Counted from the stretch's first letter, positions 8,956 through 17,710 are shown. The stretch is 64,000 nt of DNA from Roseateles_C aquae (GCF_032337115.1 NZ_JAVXZY010000001.1:1054001-1118000), one strand, 5' to 3'. Made by a program: numbers and translations. Notes: generated by a model not told the origin, from the letters alone.

Positions 8956-9969
8956 TCAGCCGTCGATCTTGACCGCGCTGCTGGCCACGCCGGTACGGCC
9001 GGACAGCCACTTGCGCACCGTCTCGGCATCGCTGATACGCGAATACTTGCCGGTCGAATCAAGGAACACCATGATCAGCTTGCGCCCGGCCAGGCGGGCT
9101 TGCATCACCAGGCACTTGCCGGCTTCGTTGATGAAGCCGGTCTTTTGCAGGCCGATGTCCCACTCGCCGCTGCGCACCAAGCCATTGGTCGTGTGGAAGG
9201 CGACTTGGCGGCGGCCCAAGGCCACGCGGTAGTCGCGCGAGGTCGAAAACTCGCGCAGCAGCGGGAACTCATGCGCCACCTTGACCAGAGCCGCCAGATC
9301 TTTGGCACTGGACTGGTTGCGGCTGGACAGCCCGGTGGGCTCGACATAGCGGGTATCGGCCATGCCCAGCAACTGCGCCTTCTGGTTCATCGCCTCGACA
9401 AAGGCTTGCAGCCCACCCGGATAGGTGCGGCCCAGTGCATGGGCAGCACGGTTCTCCGAGGCCATCAGCGCCAGATGCAGCATTTCGCCACGGCTCAGCG
9501 TCGTACCGATGGCCAGACGCGAGCCGGTACCCTTTTCGGTGTCCTTGTCGTCGTCGGTGATGGTGATTTTCTCGTCCAGCGGCAGATTGGCTTCCACCAC
9601 CAGCAGAGCCGTCATCAGCTTGGTGATCGAGGCAATCGGCAGCACCGCCTGCGAGTTCTTGGAGAACAAGACCTCGTCGGTGTCCTGATCAAGCACCAGG
9701 GCCACGCTGGACTTCAGATCCAGCGGATCGTCGACCGCATGCAGGCCGTAGAGCTGGCCGAAGGTGGGGGCAGCGGCCACAACCGTGGCCTTGCGCGGCG
9801 CCCGTGTGGCCGGCTTGGCCTTGCGCGCATTGCTCTTCACCTTGGCGGGCGGCTGCGCTGCTGCCTCGGCCGAGGCCACCGGCAGGGCCAAGCCCGCCGT
9901 CAGCAGCACCGCGCTCAATACCGCACTTGCAATGGCGGCCCCGGTGAACCCAAGCGTGAATGTCTTCAA
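8956..9969 (-). CDS. pbpG: D-alanyl-D-alanine endopeptidase (PBP7-type)
   Basis: Periplasmic low-molecular-weight penicillin-binding protein of the S11 peptidase family that cleaves D,D cross-links in peptidoglycan. Active-site motifs are in order: SITK (about residues 114-117), SEN (171-173) and KTG (276-278). A signal peptide is followed by a basic, Ala/Pro-rich linker before the catalytic domain. The start is uncertain: TTG 9969 (MKTFTLGF, with GGGGA upstream) gives a good signal peptide of 337 residues; TTG 9984 would add five residues. No ATG is suitable. It follows leuA on the same strand but is separated by a terminator. Confidence 0.9.
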   Translation of the reverse strand: MKTFTLGFTGAAIASAVLSAVLLTAGLALPVASAEAAAQPPAKVKSNARKAKPATRAPRKATVVAAAPTFGQLYGLHAVDDPLDLKSSVALVLDQDTDEVLFSKNSQAVLPIASITKLMTALLVVEANLPLDEKITITDDDKDTEKGTGSRLAIGTTLSRGEMLHLALMASENRAAHALGRTYPGGLQAFVEAMNQKAQLLGMADTRYVEPTGLSSRNQSSAKDLAALVKVAHEFPLLREFSTSRDYRVALGRRQVAFHTTNGLVRSGEWDIGLQKTGFINEAGKCLVMQARLAGRKLIMVFLDSTGKYSRISDAETVRKWLSGRTGVASSAVKIDG

Positions 9970-10026
9970 TCCAGTCCCCAACAACTCGCAGCCAGTTTAG
10001 GCGATCGCAAAAAGTCAGGCAAGATC

Positions 10027-10063
10027 AAAAACTTAGCGCGCACTTTTGAAGTGCCGCAGCGCT
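10027..10063 (-). terminator. Intrinsic terminator after leuA
   Basis: On the minus strand AGCGC and GCACTT pair with AAGTGC and GCGCT across a 3-nt loop and a 4-nt bulge, followed by AAGTTTTTG. It lies 50 bp after the leuA stop and ahead of pbpG. Confidence 0.6.
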
Positions 10064-10111
10064 GAATTTGTGCACGGATGACGGTGTTTGCCACCGCCAC
10101 CGCTGCCTTCA

Positions 10112-11653
10112 TCAGCCCTGCGCAGCCACCCGTTCGGTCTTGCTCTGCAGTTTGTTCAGTGCACTCAAATATGCCTTGGCCGATGCGACCACGATATCGG
10201 GGTCGGCACCAACACCGTTGACCACCCGCCCAGCATGTTGCAGCCGGACCGTGACCTCGCCCTGCGATTCTGTGCTGCCGCTGGTGATGGCATTGACCGA
10301 ATACAGGATCATTTCCGCGCCACTCTGGGCCTTGGATTCAATCGCCCGTAGACAGGCATCCACCGGACCATTGCCGTCGCTCTCGACCCGGTGCTCGACG
10401 CCGGCCGCATGGAAGACCACGCTGGCATGCGGCCGCTCGCCCATTTCCGAGCGCTGCGAAAGCGCGACCAGGCGGTAATGCTCGCTGTCCTGCTGCACCG
10501 ATTCATCCATCACCAACGCGATGATGTCCTCGTCGAAGATTTCGTTCTTGCGGTCTGCCAGATCCTTGAAGCGCACAAAGGCGGCGTTGACCTCGGTTTC
10601 GGACTCCAGCGAGATGCCCAACTCCTGCAGGCGCTGCTTGAAGGCATTGCGGCCGGAGAGCTTGCCCAGCACGATCTTGTTGGCGCTCCAGCCCACGTCT
10701 TCGGCGCGCATGATCTCGTAGGTGTCACGCGCCTTCAGCACGCCGTCCTGGTGGATGCCGGAGGCATGGGCGAAGGCATTGGCGCCAACGACGGCCTTGT
10801 TGGGTTGCACGACGAAACCGGTGGTCTGCGAAACCAGGCGCGAGGCCGGCACGATCTGGGTCGCATCGATACCGACGTCCAGCCCGAAGTAATCGCGGCG
10901 GGTCTTCACCGCCATCACCACTTCTTCCAGCGAACAATTGCCGGCGCGCTCGCCCAGACCGTTGATCGTGCACTCGATCTGGCGGGCGCCACCGATTTGC
11001 ACCCCGGCCAAGGAGTTGGCCACCGCCATGCCGAGGTCGTTGTGGCAATGCACCGACCAGATGGCCTGATCGGAGTTCGGCACCCGCTCGCGCAGCGTCT
11101 TGATGAAGCTGCCGTAGAGCTCGGGGATGGCGTAGCCGACCGTGTCCGGAATATTGATCGTGCGGGCGCCTTCACGAATGACGGCCTCGACGACCCGCGC
11201 CAGGAACTCTGGATCGGAGCGATAGCCGTCCTCGGGCGAGAACTCGATGTCATCGGTCAGGTTGCGAGCGAAACGCACGGCCTGGATGGCCTGCTCCAGC
11301 ACCTGCTCGCGGGTCATGCGCAGCTTTTTCTCCATATGCAACTCGCTGGTCGCAATGAAGGTGTGAATGCGCGAGCGGGCCGCGCCCTTCAAGGCTTCGG
11401 CGGCGCGGGCGATGTCGCGGTCGTTGGCGCGGGCCAGCGAGCAGACCGTGCTTTCGCGAACCACATCGGCAATCGCCTTGACGGCCTCGAAGTCGCCGTT
11501 GCTCGATGCGGCGAAGCCCGCCTCGATCACGTCGACGCGCATCCGTTCCAGCTGACGCGCAATGCGTAGCTTCTCGTCCTTCGTCATCGAAGCGCCGGGC
11601 GATTGCTCGCCGTCACGCAAGGTGGTGTCGAAGATGATCAGCTTGTCAGCCAT
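10112..11653 (-). CDS. leuA: 2-isopropylmalate synthase LeuA
   Basis: First committed enzyme of leucine synthesis: acetyl-CoA plus 2-oxoisovalerate gives 2-isopropylmalate. 513 residues, the long bacterial LeuA form. The N-terminal TIM barrel begins with the signature DTTLRDGEQSPGASM (residues 9-23), and the metal-binding HCHNDLGMAVANS lies near residue 203. The C-terminal third is the regulatory domain that binds leucine. It is transcribed behind a leucine leader peptide and terminator (11693-11826), so expression is probably set by attenuation as well as feedback inhibition. Confidence 0.96.
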   Translation of the reverse strand: MADKLIIFDTTLRDGEQSPGASMTKDEKLRIARQLERMRVDVIEAGFAASSNGDFEAVKAIADVVRESTVCSLARANDRDIARAAEALKGAARSRIHTFIATSELHMEKKLRMTREQVLEQAIQAVRFARNLTDDIEFSPEDGYRSDPEFLARVVEAVIREGARTINIPDTVGYAIPELYGSFIKTLRERVPNSDQAIWSVHCHNDLGMAVANSLAGVQIGGARQIECTINGLGERAGNCSLEEVVMAVKTRRDYFGLDVGIDATQIVPASRLVSQTTGFVVQPNKAVVGANAFAHASGIHQDGVLKARDTYEIMRAEDVGWSANKIVLGKLSGRNAFKQRLQELGISLESETEVNAAFVRFKDLADRKNEIFDEDIIALVMDESVQQDSEHYRLVALSQRSEMGERPHASVVFHAAGVEHRVESDGNGPVDACLRAIESKAQSGAEMILYSVNAITSGSTESQGEVTVRLQHAGRVVNGVGADPDIVVASAKAYLSALNKLQSKTERVAAQG

Positions 11654-11692
11654 GGGGGTTCTCCGTGAAAGGCTGGTTGGAAAGAGCTAGCA

Positions 11693-11738
11693 GCAAAAAA
11701 CAAAAAGCCCGCGAAGCAATTGCTTGGCGGGCTCTTGG
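11693..11738 (-). promoter_or_regulatory. leuA transcription attenuator
   Basis: Minus-strand hairpin with stem AGCCCGC/GCGGGCT (11733-11727 with 11712-11706), an inner AAGCAATTGCTT palindrome and a T-rich tail TTTTTGTTTTTT: a strong intrinsic terminator 40 bp before leuA. The competing antiterminator pairs CCAAGAGCCCG, at 11738-11728 and including the 5' stem, with CGGGCCCTTGG inside the leader frame at 11791-11781; 10 of 11 positions match. A ribosome stalled at the first leucine codons would leave that leader segment free. Confidence 0.72.
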
Positions 11739-11757
11739 TTGGAGAGGACTGTCGGTT

Positions 11758-11826
11758 TCAGGCGTGAACCGGCCTCGTGCCCAAGGGCCCGATGGCTAGT
11801 AGCAGTGCGTTGAAAGCGGTCTTCAT
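11758..11826 (-). CDS. leuA leader peptide (22 codons, Leu-Leu-Leu run)
   Basis: Short reading frame from ATG 11826 to TGA 11758 encoding 22 residues that begin MKTAFNALLLAIGPLG. Residues 8-10 are the leucine codons CTG-CTA-CTA, with CTA rare in this GC-rich DNA, and a fourth leucine TTG follows at residue 15. There is no clear Shine-Dalgarno site. An extended -10-like TGCTACATT ends 6 bp before the ATG, so the mRNA may be nearly leaderless. Position, size and codon content fit a ribosome-stalling leader for leuA; there is no homology evidence. Confidence 0.7.
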   Translation of the reverse strand: MKTAFNALLLAIGPLGTRPVHA

Positions 11827-11874
11827 GGATTTGAATGTAGCACGGCAGCGGCGGAAAAAACCAGCCAGCCTACG

Positions 11875-12717
11875 TCAATGGTGAAGACCCTTTTCATCAG
11901 GCTCATCGGTCGAGGTGGCAATCACGCTGACGGGCTTGCCCTTGGCCTTTTTGATCGCAAACACGATATAGCCCGAGAGGCCGTAGGTGCAGAACAGACC
12001 AAACAGCACATTCGGCGGATCTATATTGATCGCGGCAATGCCCAGGGCGATGGCCACGATGGAAATGAAGGGCACGCTGCGCTTGAAGGTGATGTCCTTG
12101 AAGCTGTAGAACGGCGCATTGGTCACCATGGTCAGCCCGGCATAGAGCGTGAAACCGAAGGCCAGCCAGGGCATCCAGCCCGGCATCACCGCTCCACCCG
12201 CCTTGGCGTCCTCCACGGCCCAGATCAGGCCCATCACCAACGCGGCCGCCGCCGGGCTGGGCAAGCCCTGGAAGAAGCGCTTGTCGACCACCGCCAGATT
12301 GGTGTTGAAGCGCGCCAGCCGCAACGCCGCCGCGGCACAGTAGACGAATGCAGCGATCCAGCCGGCCTTGCCCAGGCCCTTGAGTGTCCATTCATAGGCA
12401 ATCAAGGCCGGTGCGGCACCGAAGGACACCATGTCCGACAGGCTGTCCATCTGCTCGCCAAAGGTGCTCTGGGTATTGGTCATCCGGGCAACGCGGCCAT
12501 CCAGGCTGTCCAGCACCATCGCGCAGAACACGCCATAGACCGACTGCTCGAAACGACCGTGCATGGCCATCACGATGGCATAGAAGCCACCAAACAGCGC
12601 TGCCAGCGTGAACAGATTGGGCAGGATGTAGATGCCCTTGCGGCGCGGGCGCACCGGCTCCAGCACCTCGCCGTCGTCGTCGTCGTGCAGGGCGTTATCG
12701 TTTTTAGCGTCGGTCAT
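11875..12717 (-). CDS. pssA: CDP-diacylglycerol-serine O-phosphatidyltransferase
   Basis: Integral inner-membrane enzyme making phosphatidylserine, the precursor of phosphatidylethanolamine. 280 residues with several membrane helices. The CDP-alcohol phosphotransferase signature is complete: D73-G74-xx-A77-R78, G87, D91 and D95. The N-terminus is acidic (four consecutive Asp) and the C-terminus hydrophilic. It lies between ilvC and leuA, a standard Burkholderiales arrangement, but the ilvC terminator separates it from the ilv genes. Confidence 0.95.
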   Translation of the reverse strand: MTDAKNDNALHDDDDGEVLEPVRPRRKGIYILPNLFTLAALFGGFYAIVMAMHGRFEQSVYGVFCAMVLDSLDGRVARMTNTQSTFGEQMDSLSDMVSFGAAPALIAYEWTLKGLGKAGWIAAFVYCAAAALRLARFNTNLAVVDKRFFQGLPSPAAAALVMGLIWAVEDAKAGGAVMPGWMPWLAFGFTLYAGLTMVTNAPFYSFKDITFKRSVPFISIVAIALGIAAINIDPPNVLFGLFCTYGLSGYIVFAIKKAKGKPVSVIATSTDEPDEKGLHH

Positions 12718-12747
12718 GGGGCGGGAGGATACAACAGCGACTCAATG

Positions 12748-12774
12748 AAAAATGCCGCGGTGGGCACCGCGGCA
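12748..12774 (-). terminator. Intrinsic terminator after ilvC
   Basis: Minus-strand hairpin TGCCGCGGTG/CACCGCGGCA with a near-zero loop, followed by TTTTTCA. It lies 51 bp after the ilvC stop and 31 bp before the pssA start. Confidence 0.8.
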
Positions 12775-12824
12775 CTGGGGAGGCACGTCCAGCAGCGCCC
12801 TGGAAACGCTGCCGTCGACCAGCC

Positions 12825-13841
12825 TTAGTTCTTCGACTGGTCGACCAGACGATTCTTCTTGATCCAGGGCATCATCGCGCGCAGCTTCTCGCCGACCTGC
12901 TCGATCTGGTGCTCCGAGGTCAGACGGCGGCGCGACAGCAGCGTAGGTGCACCGGCCTTATTTTCCAGGATGAAGCTCTTGGCGTACTCGCCGGTCTGGA
13001 TGTCCTTCAGGCACTGGCGCATCGCGTCCTTGGTCGCGGCGGTCACCACGCGCGGGCCGGTCACGTACTCGCCGTATTCGGCGTTGTTCGAGATCGAGTA
13101 GTTCATGTTGGCGATGCCGCCTTCATAGATCAGATCGACGATCAGCTTCAGTTCGTGCAGGCACTCGAAGTAAGCCATTTCGGGCGCGTAGCCGGCTTCG
13201 ACCAGCGTTTCGAATCCGGCCTTGATCAACTCGACCGCACCACCGCACAGCACCGCCTGCTCGCCGAACAGGTCGGTTTCGGTTTCTTCACGGAAATTGG
13301 TTTCGATAATGCCGGCCTTGCCGCCACCATTGGCCGAGGCGTAGGACAGCGCCAGATCGCGAGCCTTGCCAGTCTTGTCTTGATAGACGGCGATCAGGTG
13401 CGGCACGCCGCCACCCTGGGTGTAGGTGCCACGCACGGTGTGGCCGGGGGCCTTGGGAGCGACCATCCAGACGTCGAGGTCGGCGCGCGGCGTGACCTGG
13501 CCGTAGTGGACATTGAAGCCGTGTGCGAAGGCCAGCGAGGCGCCCTGCTTGATATTGGGCTCGACCTCGCGCTTGTAGACATCGGCGATCTGCTCGTCGG
13601 GCAACAGAATCATCACGACATCGGCCGACTTCACGGCGTCAGCGATCTCGGCCACCTTCAGGCCGGCGTTCTCGGCCTTGGCCCAGGACGCGCCGCCACG
13701 GCGCAGACCGACGGTGACCTTGACGCCGCTGTCGTTCAGGTTCTGAGCATGGGCGTGGCCTTGTGAGCCATAGCCAATGATGGTGACGTTCTTGCCCTTG
13801 ATCAGGCTGAGGTCGGCGTCCTTGTCATAAAAAACGTTCAT
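12825..13841 (-). CDS. ilvC: Ketol-acid reductoisomerase IlvC (class I)
   Basis: NADPH- and Mg-dependent second common step of isoleucine and valine synthesis. 338 residues, the short class I form. The Rossmann motif GYGSQGHAHAQNL is at residues 23-35, and the C-terminal knotted domain carries ETDLFGEQAVLCGG and the acidic metal ligands. Start ATG 13841 has GGAGA about 8 nt upstream. It lies 150 bp after ilvH in the ilvBHC run; that gap holds no gene I can support. Confidence 0.97.
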   Translation of the reverse strand: MNVFYDKDADLSLIKGKNVTIIGYGSQGHAHAQNLNDSGVKVTVGLRRGGASWAKAENAGLKVAEIADAVKSADVVMILLPDEQIADVYKREVEPNIKQGASLAFAHGFNVHYGQVTPRADLDVWMVAPKAPGHTVRGTYTQGGGVPHLIAVYQDKTGKARDLALSYASANGGGKAGIIETNFREETETDLFGEQAVLCGGAVELIKAGFETLVEAGYAPEMAYFECLHELKLIVDLIYEGGIANMNYSISNNAEYGEYVTGPRVVTAATKDAMRQCLKDIQTGEYAKSFILENKAGAPTLLSRRRLTSEHQIEQVGEKLRAMMPWIKKNRLVDQSKN

Positions 13842-13991
13842 GTCGGTCTCCAGAAAAACTGTGCAAAAAATGTTCGGGCCCCTTCGTGGAGCAAGCCTTA
13901 TGCCGGGGCCACACCGAGCCAGGCTTGCTGCCAGGCAGGCTCATGGCCGCCCGGCGACGCCACGGCCAAGGGCCGCAGCGCCAGGGGAAAC

Positions 13992-14483
13992 TCAAATCCT
14001 GAGAATGCGTTCGCCGCGACCGATGCCGCTGGCACCGGTGCGCACCGTTTCGAGAATCGCGCTGCGATCGATGGCGTCGATGAACGCATCCAGCTTGGAC
14101 GCATCGCCAGTCAGCTCGATCGTGTAGGTCTTCTCGGTCACGTCGATGATGCGGCCGCGGAAGATGTCGGCGGTGCGCTTCATCTCCTCGCGCTCCTTGC
14201 CGACGGCGCGCACCTTGATGAGCATCAGCTCGCGCTCGGTGTAGTTGCCCTCGGTCAGGTCGACCACCTTGACGACCTCGATCAGTCGGTTCAAGTGCTT
14301 GGTGATCTGCTCGATCACCTCGTCGGAGCCAGTGGTCACGATGGTCATTCGCGACAGCGACGGGTCTTCCGTCGGCGCCACCGTCAGGCTCTCGATGTTG
14401 TAGCCGCGGGCGGAGAACAGCGCGACGACGCGCGACAGCGCGCCCGGCTCGTTCTCGATGAGCAGTGCAATGATGTGTTTCAT
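13992..14483 (-). CDS. ilvH: Acetolactate synthase small (regulatory) subunit
   Basis: Regulatory subunit of acetohydroxyacid synthase, giving valine sensitivity and raising activity of the large subunit. 163 residues: an N-terminal ACT domain (ALLIENEPGALSRVVALFSA, residues 6-25; RGYNIESLTVAPTEDPSLSR follows) and a C-terminal ACT-like domain. It lies 162 bp downstream of ilvB on the same strand, before ilvC. Confidence 0.96.
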   Translation of the reverse strand: MKHIIALLIENEPGALSRVVALFSARGYNIESLTVAPTEDPSLSRMTIVTTGSDEVIEQITKHLNRLIEVVKVVDLTEGNYTERELMLIKVRAVGKEREEMKRTADIFRGRIIDVTEKTYTIELTGDASKLDAFIDAIDRSAILETVRTGASGIGRGERILRI

Positions 14484-14602
14484 GAATCTCGTCCTTCGCG
14501 CTCTTCAGCCCGGCGGCGGTAACCGACGGACCTTGGCCACGCTCTTCGATCAAAAGGGAATTGCAGGCATTCCGCTGCAAGCGACTTCCACCCAGTGATC
14601 AA

Positions 14603-14635
14603 CGTCGGCGCGGTAACGCCGACGCTGTCACAGCG
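14603..14635 (-). repeat. Tandem hairpins in the ilvB-ilvH gap
   Basis: Two adjacent inverted repeats: CGTCGGCG-N6-CGCCGACG (14603-14624) and CGCTGT-C-ACAGCG (14623-14635). They lie just after the ilvB stop, with no T-run, so this is not a normal terminator. They may stabilise mRNA or tune the subunit ratio; that is inference. Confidence 0.5.
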
Positions 14636-14645
14636 TTTCAGTCGC

Positions 14646-16421
14646 TCACAGGTCTTCGGAACCCAGCAGCATCTCCGAAATACCCTTGCCCGCCTGGACC
14701 ATGGGCCAGACGTTCTCGGTCGGATCGGTGCGCACGTCGAGGAAGACCGTGCGGTCTTTCAGGCGCATGGCTTCGCGCAGCGCCGGCTCAACATCTGCGG
14801 GGCGCTCCACCAGCAGGCCGACATGGCCATAGGCCTCGGCCAATTTGACGAAGTCCGGCAGCGCGTCCATATAGCTGTGCGAGTAGCGCTTGCCGTAGTC
14901 CAGTTCCTGCCACTGCCGCACCATGCCCAGGTAGCGGTTGTTCAGGGAGACGATCTTGACCGGCGTCTTGTACTGCTGGCAGGTCGAGAGCTCCTGGATG
15001 CACATCTGGATCGAACCTTCGCCGGTGATGCAGAAAACATCGGATTCCGGCTTGGCCAGCTTGATGCCCATCGCATAGGGCAGGCCCACGCCCATGGTGC
15101 CCAGGCCGCCGGAGTTGATCCAGCGGCGCGGCTCGTCGAATTTGTAGAACTGCGCGGCCCACATCTGGTGCTGGCCGACGTCCGACGTGATGTAGGTATC
15201 GCGCTCCCGGGTCAGGTTCCACAGCGTCTCGACGACCATCTGCGGCTTGATGACCTCGCTGTCGCGCTTGTAGGCCAGGCAGTCCTTGCGGCGCCATTCA
15301 TTGATCTGGCTCCACCAGGCGTTGATCGCCTGACTGTCCGGGCGGGCCTGCGCCTCCTTGATCTGGTGGATCAGCTCCTGCAACACATCCTTCACGTCGC
15401 CGACGATGGGGATGTCCACACGCACCCGCTTGGAAATCGACGAGGGGTCGATGTCCACATGGATGATCTTGCGCTCGACCTGGGCAAAGTGCTTGGGGTT
15501 GCCGATCACACGGTCATCGAAACGGGCACCAACGGCCAGCAGCACATCGCAGTGCTGCATGGTCATATTGGCTTCGTAGGTGCCGTGCATGCCCAGCATG
15601 CCAAGGAAGCGGGGGTCGCTGGCCGGGAAGGCGCCCAGGCCCATCAAGGTGTTGGTGCAGGGATAGCCGAGCAGATCGACCAGCTCGCGCAACTCCTTGT
15701 GCGCCTGGCCGAGGATGACGCCGCCACCGGTGTAGATATAGGGCCGCTTGGCCTGCATCAGCAGCTGCACCGCCTTGCGAATCTGCCCGCTATGGCCCTT
15801 CTTCACCGGGTTGTAGGAGCGCATCTCCACATGGGTGGGGTAGCTGAACGCCGTTTTGGCCAGCGACACATCCTTGGGGATGTCCACCACCACCGGGCCC
15901 GGGCGGCCGGTGCGGGCGATGTGAAAGGCCTTCTTCATCGTCATCGCCAGGTCGCGGACGTCCTTGACCAGGAAGTTGTGCTTGACGATGGGGCGGGTGA
16001 TGCCCACGGTGTCGCATTCCTGGAAGGCATCCAGGCCGATCGCCGGCGTAGGCACCTGGCCGGTGATGATCACCATCGGGATCGAGTCCATGTAGGCGGT
16101 GGCGATGCCGGTCACGGCATTGGTCACACCTGGACCCGAGGTGACGAGCGCCACACCCACTTCACCAGTGGCGCGGGCATAGCCGTCAGCGGCATGGACG
16201 GCGGCCTGTTCATGGCGCACCAGCACATGCTGGATATTGTCTTGTTTGTACAGTGCGTCGTAGATGTACAGCACCGAGCCGCCCGGATAGCCCCAGAGGT
16301 GCTTGACCCCTTCGGCATGCAGACAGCGAACAAGGATTTCAGAGCCGTTGGGCTCCGCGTGGGAATTTGAATGCGGTTGTGCTGTGGAAGCACGCTTGAC
16401 GTCCGCGGCAGACATGTCCAT
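14646..16421 (-). CDS. ilvB: Acetolactate synthase large (catalytic) subunit
   Basis: Thiamine-diphosphate and FAD enzyme making acetolactate and acetohydroxybutyrate, first common step of branched-chain amino acid synthesis. 591 residues with a short N-terminal extension before the core. The catalytic glutamate lies in VRHEQAAVHAADGYARATG, and the ThDP/Mg motif GEGS-ending segment is near residue 450. AGAGG lies 8 nt upstream of ATG 16421. It is the first gene of ilvBHC, divergent from the sigma factor gene. Confidence 0.97.
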   Translation of the reverse strand: MDMSAADVKRASTAQPHSNSHAEPNGSEILVRCLHAEGVKHLWGYPGGSVLYIYDALYKQDNIQHVLVRHEQAAVHAADGYARATGEVGVALVTSGPGVTNAVTGIATAYMDSIPMVIITGQVPTPAIGLDAFQECDTVGITRPIVKHNFLVKDVRDLAMTMKKAFHIARTGRPGPVVVDIPKDVSLAKTAFSYPTHVEMRSYNPVKKGHSGQIRKAVQLLMQAKRPYIYTGGGVILGQAHKELRELVDLLGYPCTNTLMGLGAFPASDPRFLGMLGMHGTYEANMTMQHCDVLLAVGARFDDRVIGNPKHFAQVERKIIHVDIDPSSISKRVRVDIPIVGDVKDVLQELIHQIKEAQARPDSQAINAWWSQINEWRRKDCLAYKRDSEVIKPQMVVETLWNLTRERDTYITSDVGQHQMWAAQFYKFDEPRRWINSGGLGTMGVGLPYAMGIKLAKPESDVFCITGEGSIQMCIQELSTCQQYKTPVKIVSLNNRYLGMVRQWQELDYGKRYSHSYMDALPDFVKLAEAYGHVGLLVERPADVEPALREAMRLKDRTVFLDVRTDPTENVWPMVQAGKGISEMLLGSEDL

Positions 16422-16508
16422 TTTCGAACCTCTGTGAATTTCTCTAACGAAAAACCATCGGTGCCCCTTCTCGCACCCTCGTGAGGTGGATTCGGAGCCT
16501 GCGCGGTC

Positions 16509-16536
16509 AAAAACGAGGCGCCCCGGTCGGGCGGCC
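16509..16536 (-). terminator. Terminator-like hairpin in the ilvB 5' region
   Basis: On the minus strand GGC-C-GCCC pairs with GGGC-GCC across loop GACCG, with one bulged base, followed by TCGTTTTTG. It stands 88 bp before ilvB. It could be an attenuator, but I cannot define a convincing antiterminator. Confidence 0.4.
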
Positions 16537-16625
16537 AGCTTGAGACCAAAAACTCTTTGTGCGAAGCAACATTATGCATGCAAACCCGCAGCATCCCGAA
16601 CAAAGCCTAGGGTCTGCTCTCGCAA

Positions 16626-16634
16626 TGCGATAAT
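16626..16634 (+). promoter_or_regulatory. Candidate extended -10 promoter of the sigma factor operon
   Basis: TGCGATAAT has the TGn extension and a five-of-six -10 hexamer, 27 bp before the first possible start codon. No -35 box is recognisable at 17 bp. The operon might instead be read by its own sigma factor. Confidence 0.35.
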
Positions 16635-16660
16635 CCGCGGCGTTTTGCCTGCTTCAGGGC

Positions 16661-17242
16661 TTGCCCGTTCACCCATTGGCCACCGACAAAGAACTCAACG
16701 ACTTCTTGCGCAGCATCGACAGGCGTGCCTTCAAGCGCACCGCCTATCTGGTGCGCAATGACGATGCGGCACTGGACATCGTCCAGGATGCGATGATCCG
16801 CCTGGCCGAGAAGTACTTTGACCGGCCGGCCGCCGAGCTGCCGCTGCTGTTCCAGCGCATCCTGTCGAATGCGACGATGGACTGGTTCCGCCGCCAGAAG
16901 GTGCGCAATGCGGTGATGAGCAATATGTCCGATTTCGAGTCTTCGGATCCGGACGGTGACTTCGACCTGCTGGAATCATTGGAATCGCAGGACGGGGCCC
17001 TGGGCGCGCTGAGCGCCGCGGACGAGGTGTCGAGAACGCAGATCCTGCAGGCGATCGATGACGAAGTGGCCCAGTTGCCGGCGCGTCAACGGGAAGCCTT
17101 CCTGCTGCGTTACTGGGAGGAGTTGGACGTCGCCGAGACGGCCGCTGTTATGGGTTGCTCCGAGGGAAGTGTTAAAACACACTGCTCTCGCGCTGTCCAT
17201 GCCTTGGCCAAAACGCTCAAAGCCAGAGGAATCACGCTATGA
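16661..17242 (+). CDS. RNA polymerase sigma factor, ECF (sigma-70 family) type
   Basis: About 193 residues. Region 2 (residues about 15-85) contains DIVQDAMIRLAEKYF and a DWFRRQK promoter-melting end; an acidic linker rich in Asp/Glu/Ser follows. Region 4 (about 130-188) has LPARQREAFLLRYWEELDVA and the helix-turn-helix GCSEGSVKTHCSRAVHAL. There is no region 1.1 or 3, so it is ECF-like. The start is TTG at 16661 or 16676; no ATG fits. Its stop overlaps the next start as ATGA. The downstream DUF3619 membrane protein sits where an anti-sigma factor would be expected. Confidence 0.88.
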   Translation: MPVHPLATDKELNDFLRSIDRRAFKRTAYLVRNDDAALDIVQDAMIRLAEKYFDRPAAELPLLFQRILSNATMDWFRRQKVRNAVMSNMSDFESSDPDGDFDLLESLESQDGALGALSAADEVSRTQILQAIDDEVAQLPARQREAFLLRYWEELDVAETAAVMGCSEGSVKTHCSRAVHALAKTLKARGITL

Positions 17243-17697
17243 ACAAGCCGCAACATTCGCATTTCGATCAAGAACTGGACGCCCGCATGGCGCGTTTCGG
17301 CTTGCGCGTGGCCGCCGGCTTGTCAGAACAAAGCGAGCAATTGCCGGCGGATATCGGCGAACGGCTGCGCTTCGCGCGCGAACAGGCGCTGCTGAAGGCG
17401 CGTACCGCGCGTGCCGCCCAGCCCGAACTGCAAAATGCGCCATCCGTCGTGGCCGTGGGCGCATCGCTGGCCATGCGCGGTGGCCCGGCCGACAAATCGC
17501 CCCGCTGGCTGAAGCTGGCGTCGCTGACTCCCCTGCTGCTACTGGTGCTGGGCCTGTTGCTGATCCAGCACAGCCAGTGGTACCAGCAGATTCAGGCCGC
17601 CGCCGAAGTCGATACTGCGCTGCTGTCCAAGCCCCTGCCGCCGGCCGCCTACAGCGATCCCGGCTTCAGGGAATACCTGAACGAAGAGCAAGAGTGA
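17239..17697 (+). CDS. DUF3619 family membrane protein, possible anti-sigma factor
   Basis: 152 residues. The N-terminal 85 residues are hydrophilic and predicted cytoplasmic, with HFDQELDARMARFGLRVAAGL typical of DUF3619. One membrane helix follows (about residues 93-111, LLLLVLGLLLI), then a short periplasmic tail of about 40 residues. The gene overlaps the sigma factor stop by 4 bp. Size, topology and position match a membrane-anchored anti-sigma factor, but no zinc-binding ZAS motif (HxxxCxxC) is present, so this role is inference. Confidence 0.8.
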   Translation: MNKPQHSHFDQELDARMARFGLRVAAGLSEQSEQLPADIGERLRFAREQALLKARTARAAQPELQNAPSVVAVGASLAMRGGPADKSPRWLKLASLTPLLLLVLGLLLIQHSQWYQQIQAAAEVDTALLSKPLPPAAYSDPGFREYLNEEQE

Positions 17698-17710
17698 TCA
17701 CCCCTTGACC

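Noticed and set aside
14603..14635. Terminator between ilvB and ilvH
   Set aside because: Hairpins are good but there is no T-run on either strand, so a terminator is not supported; kept as a repeat.
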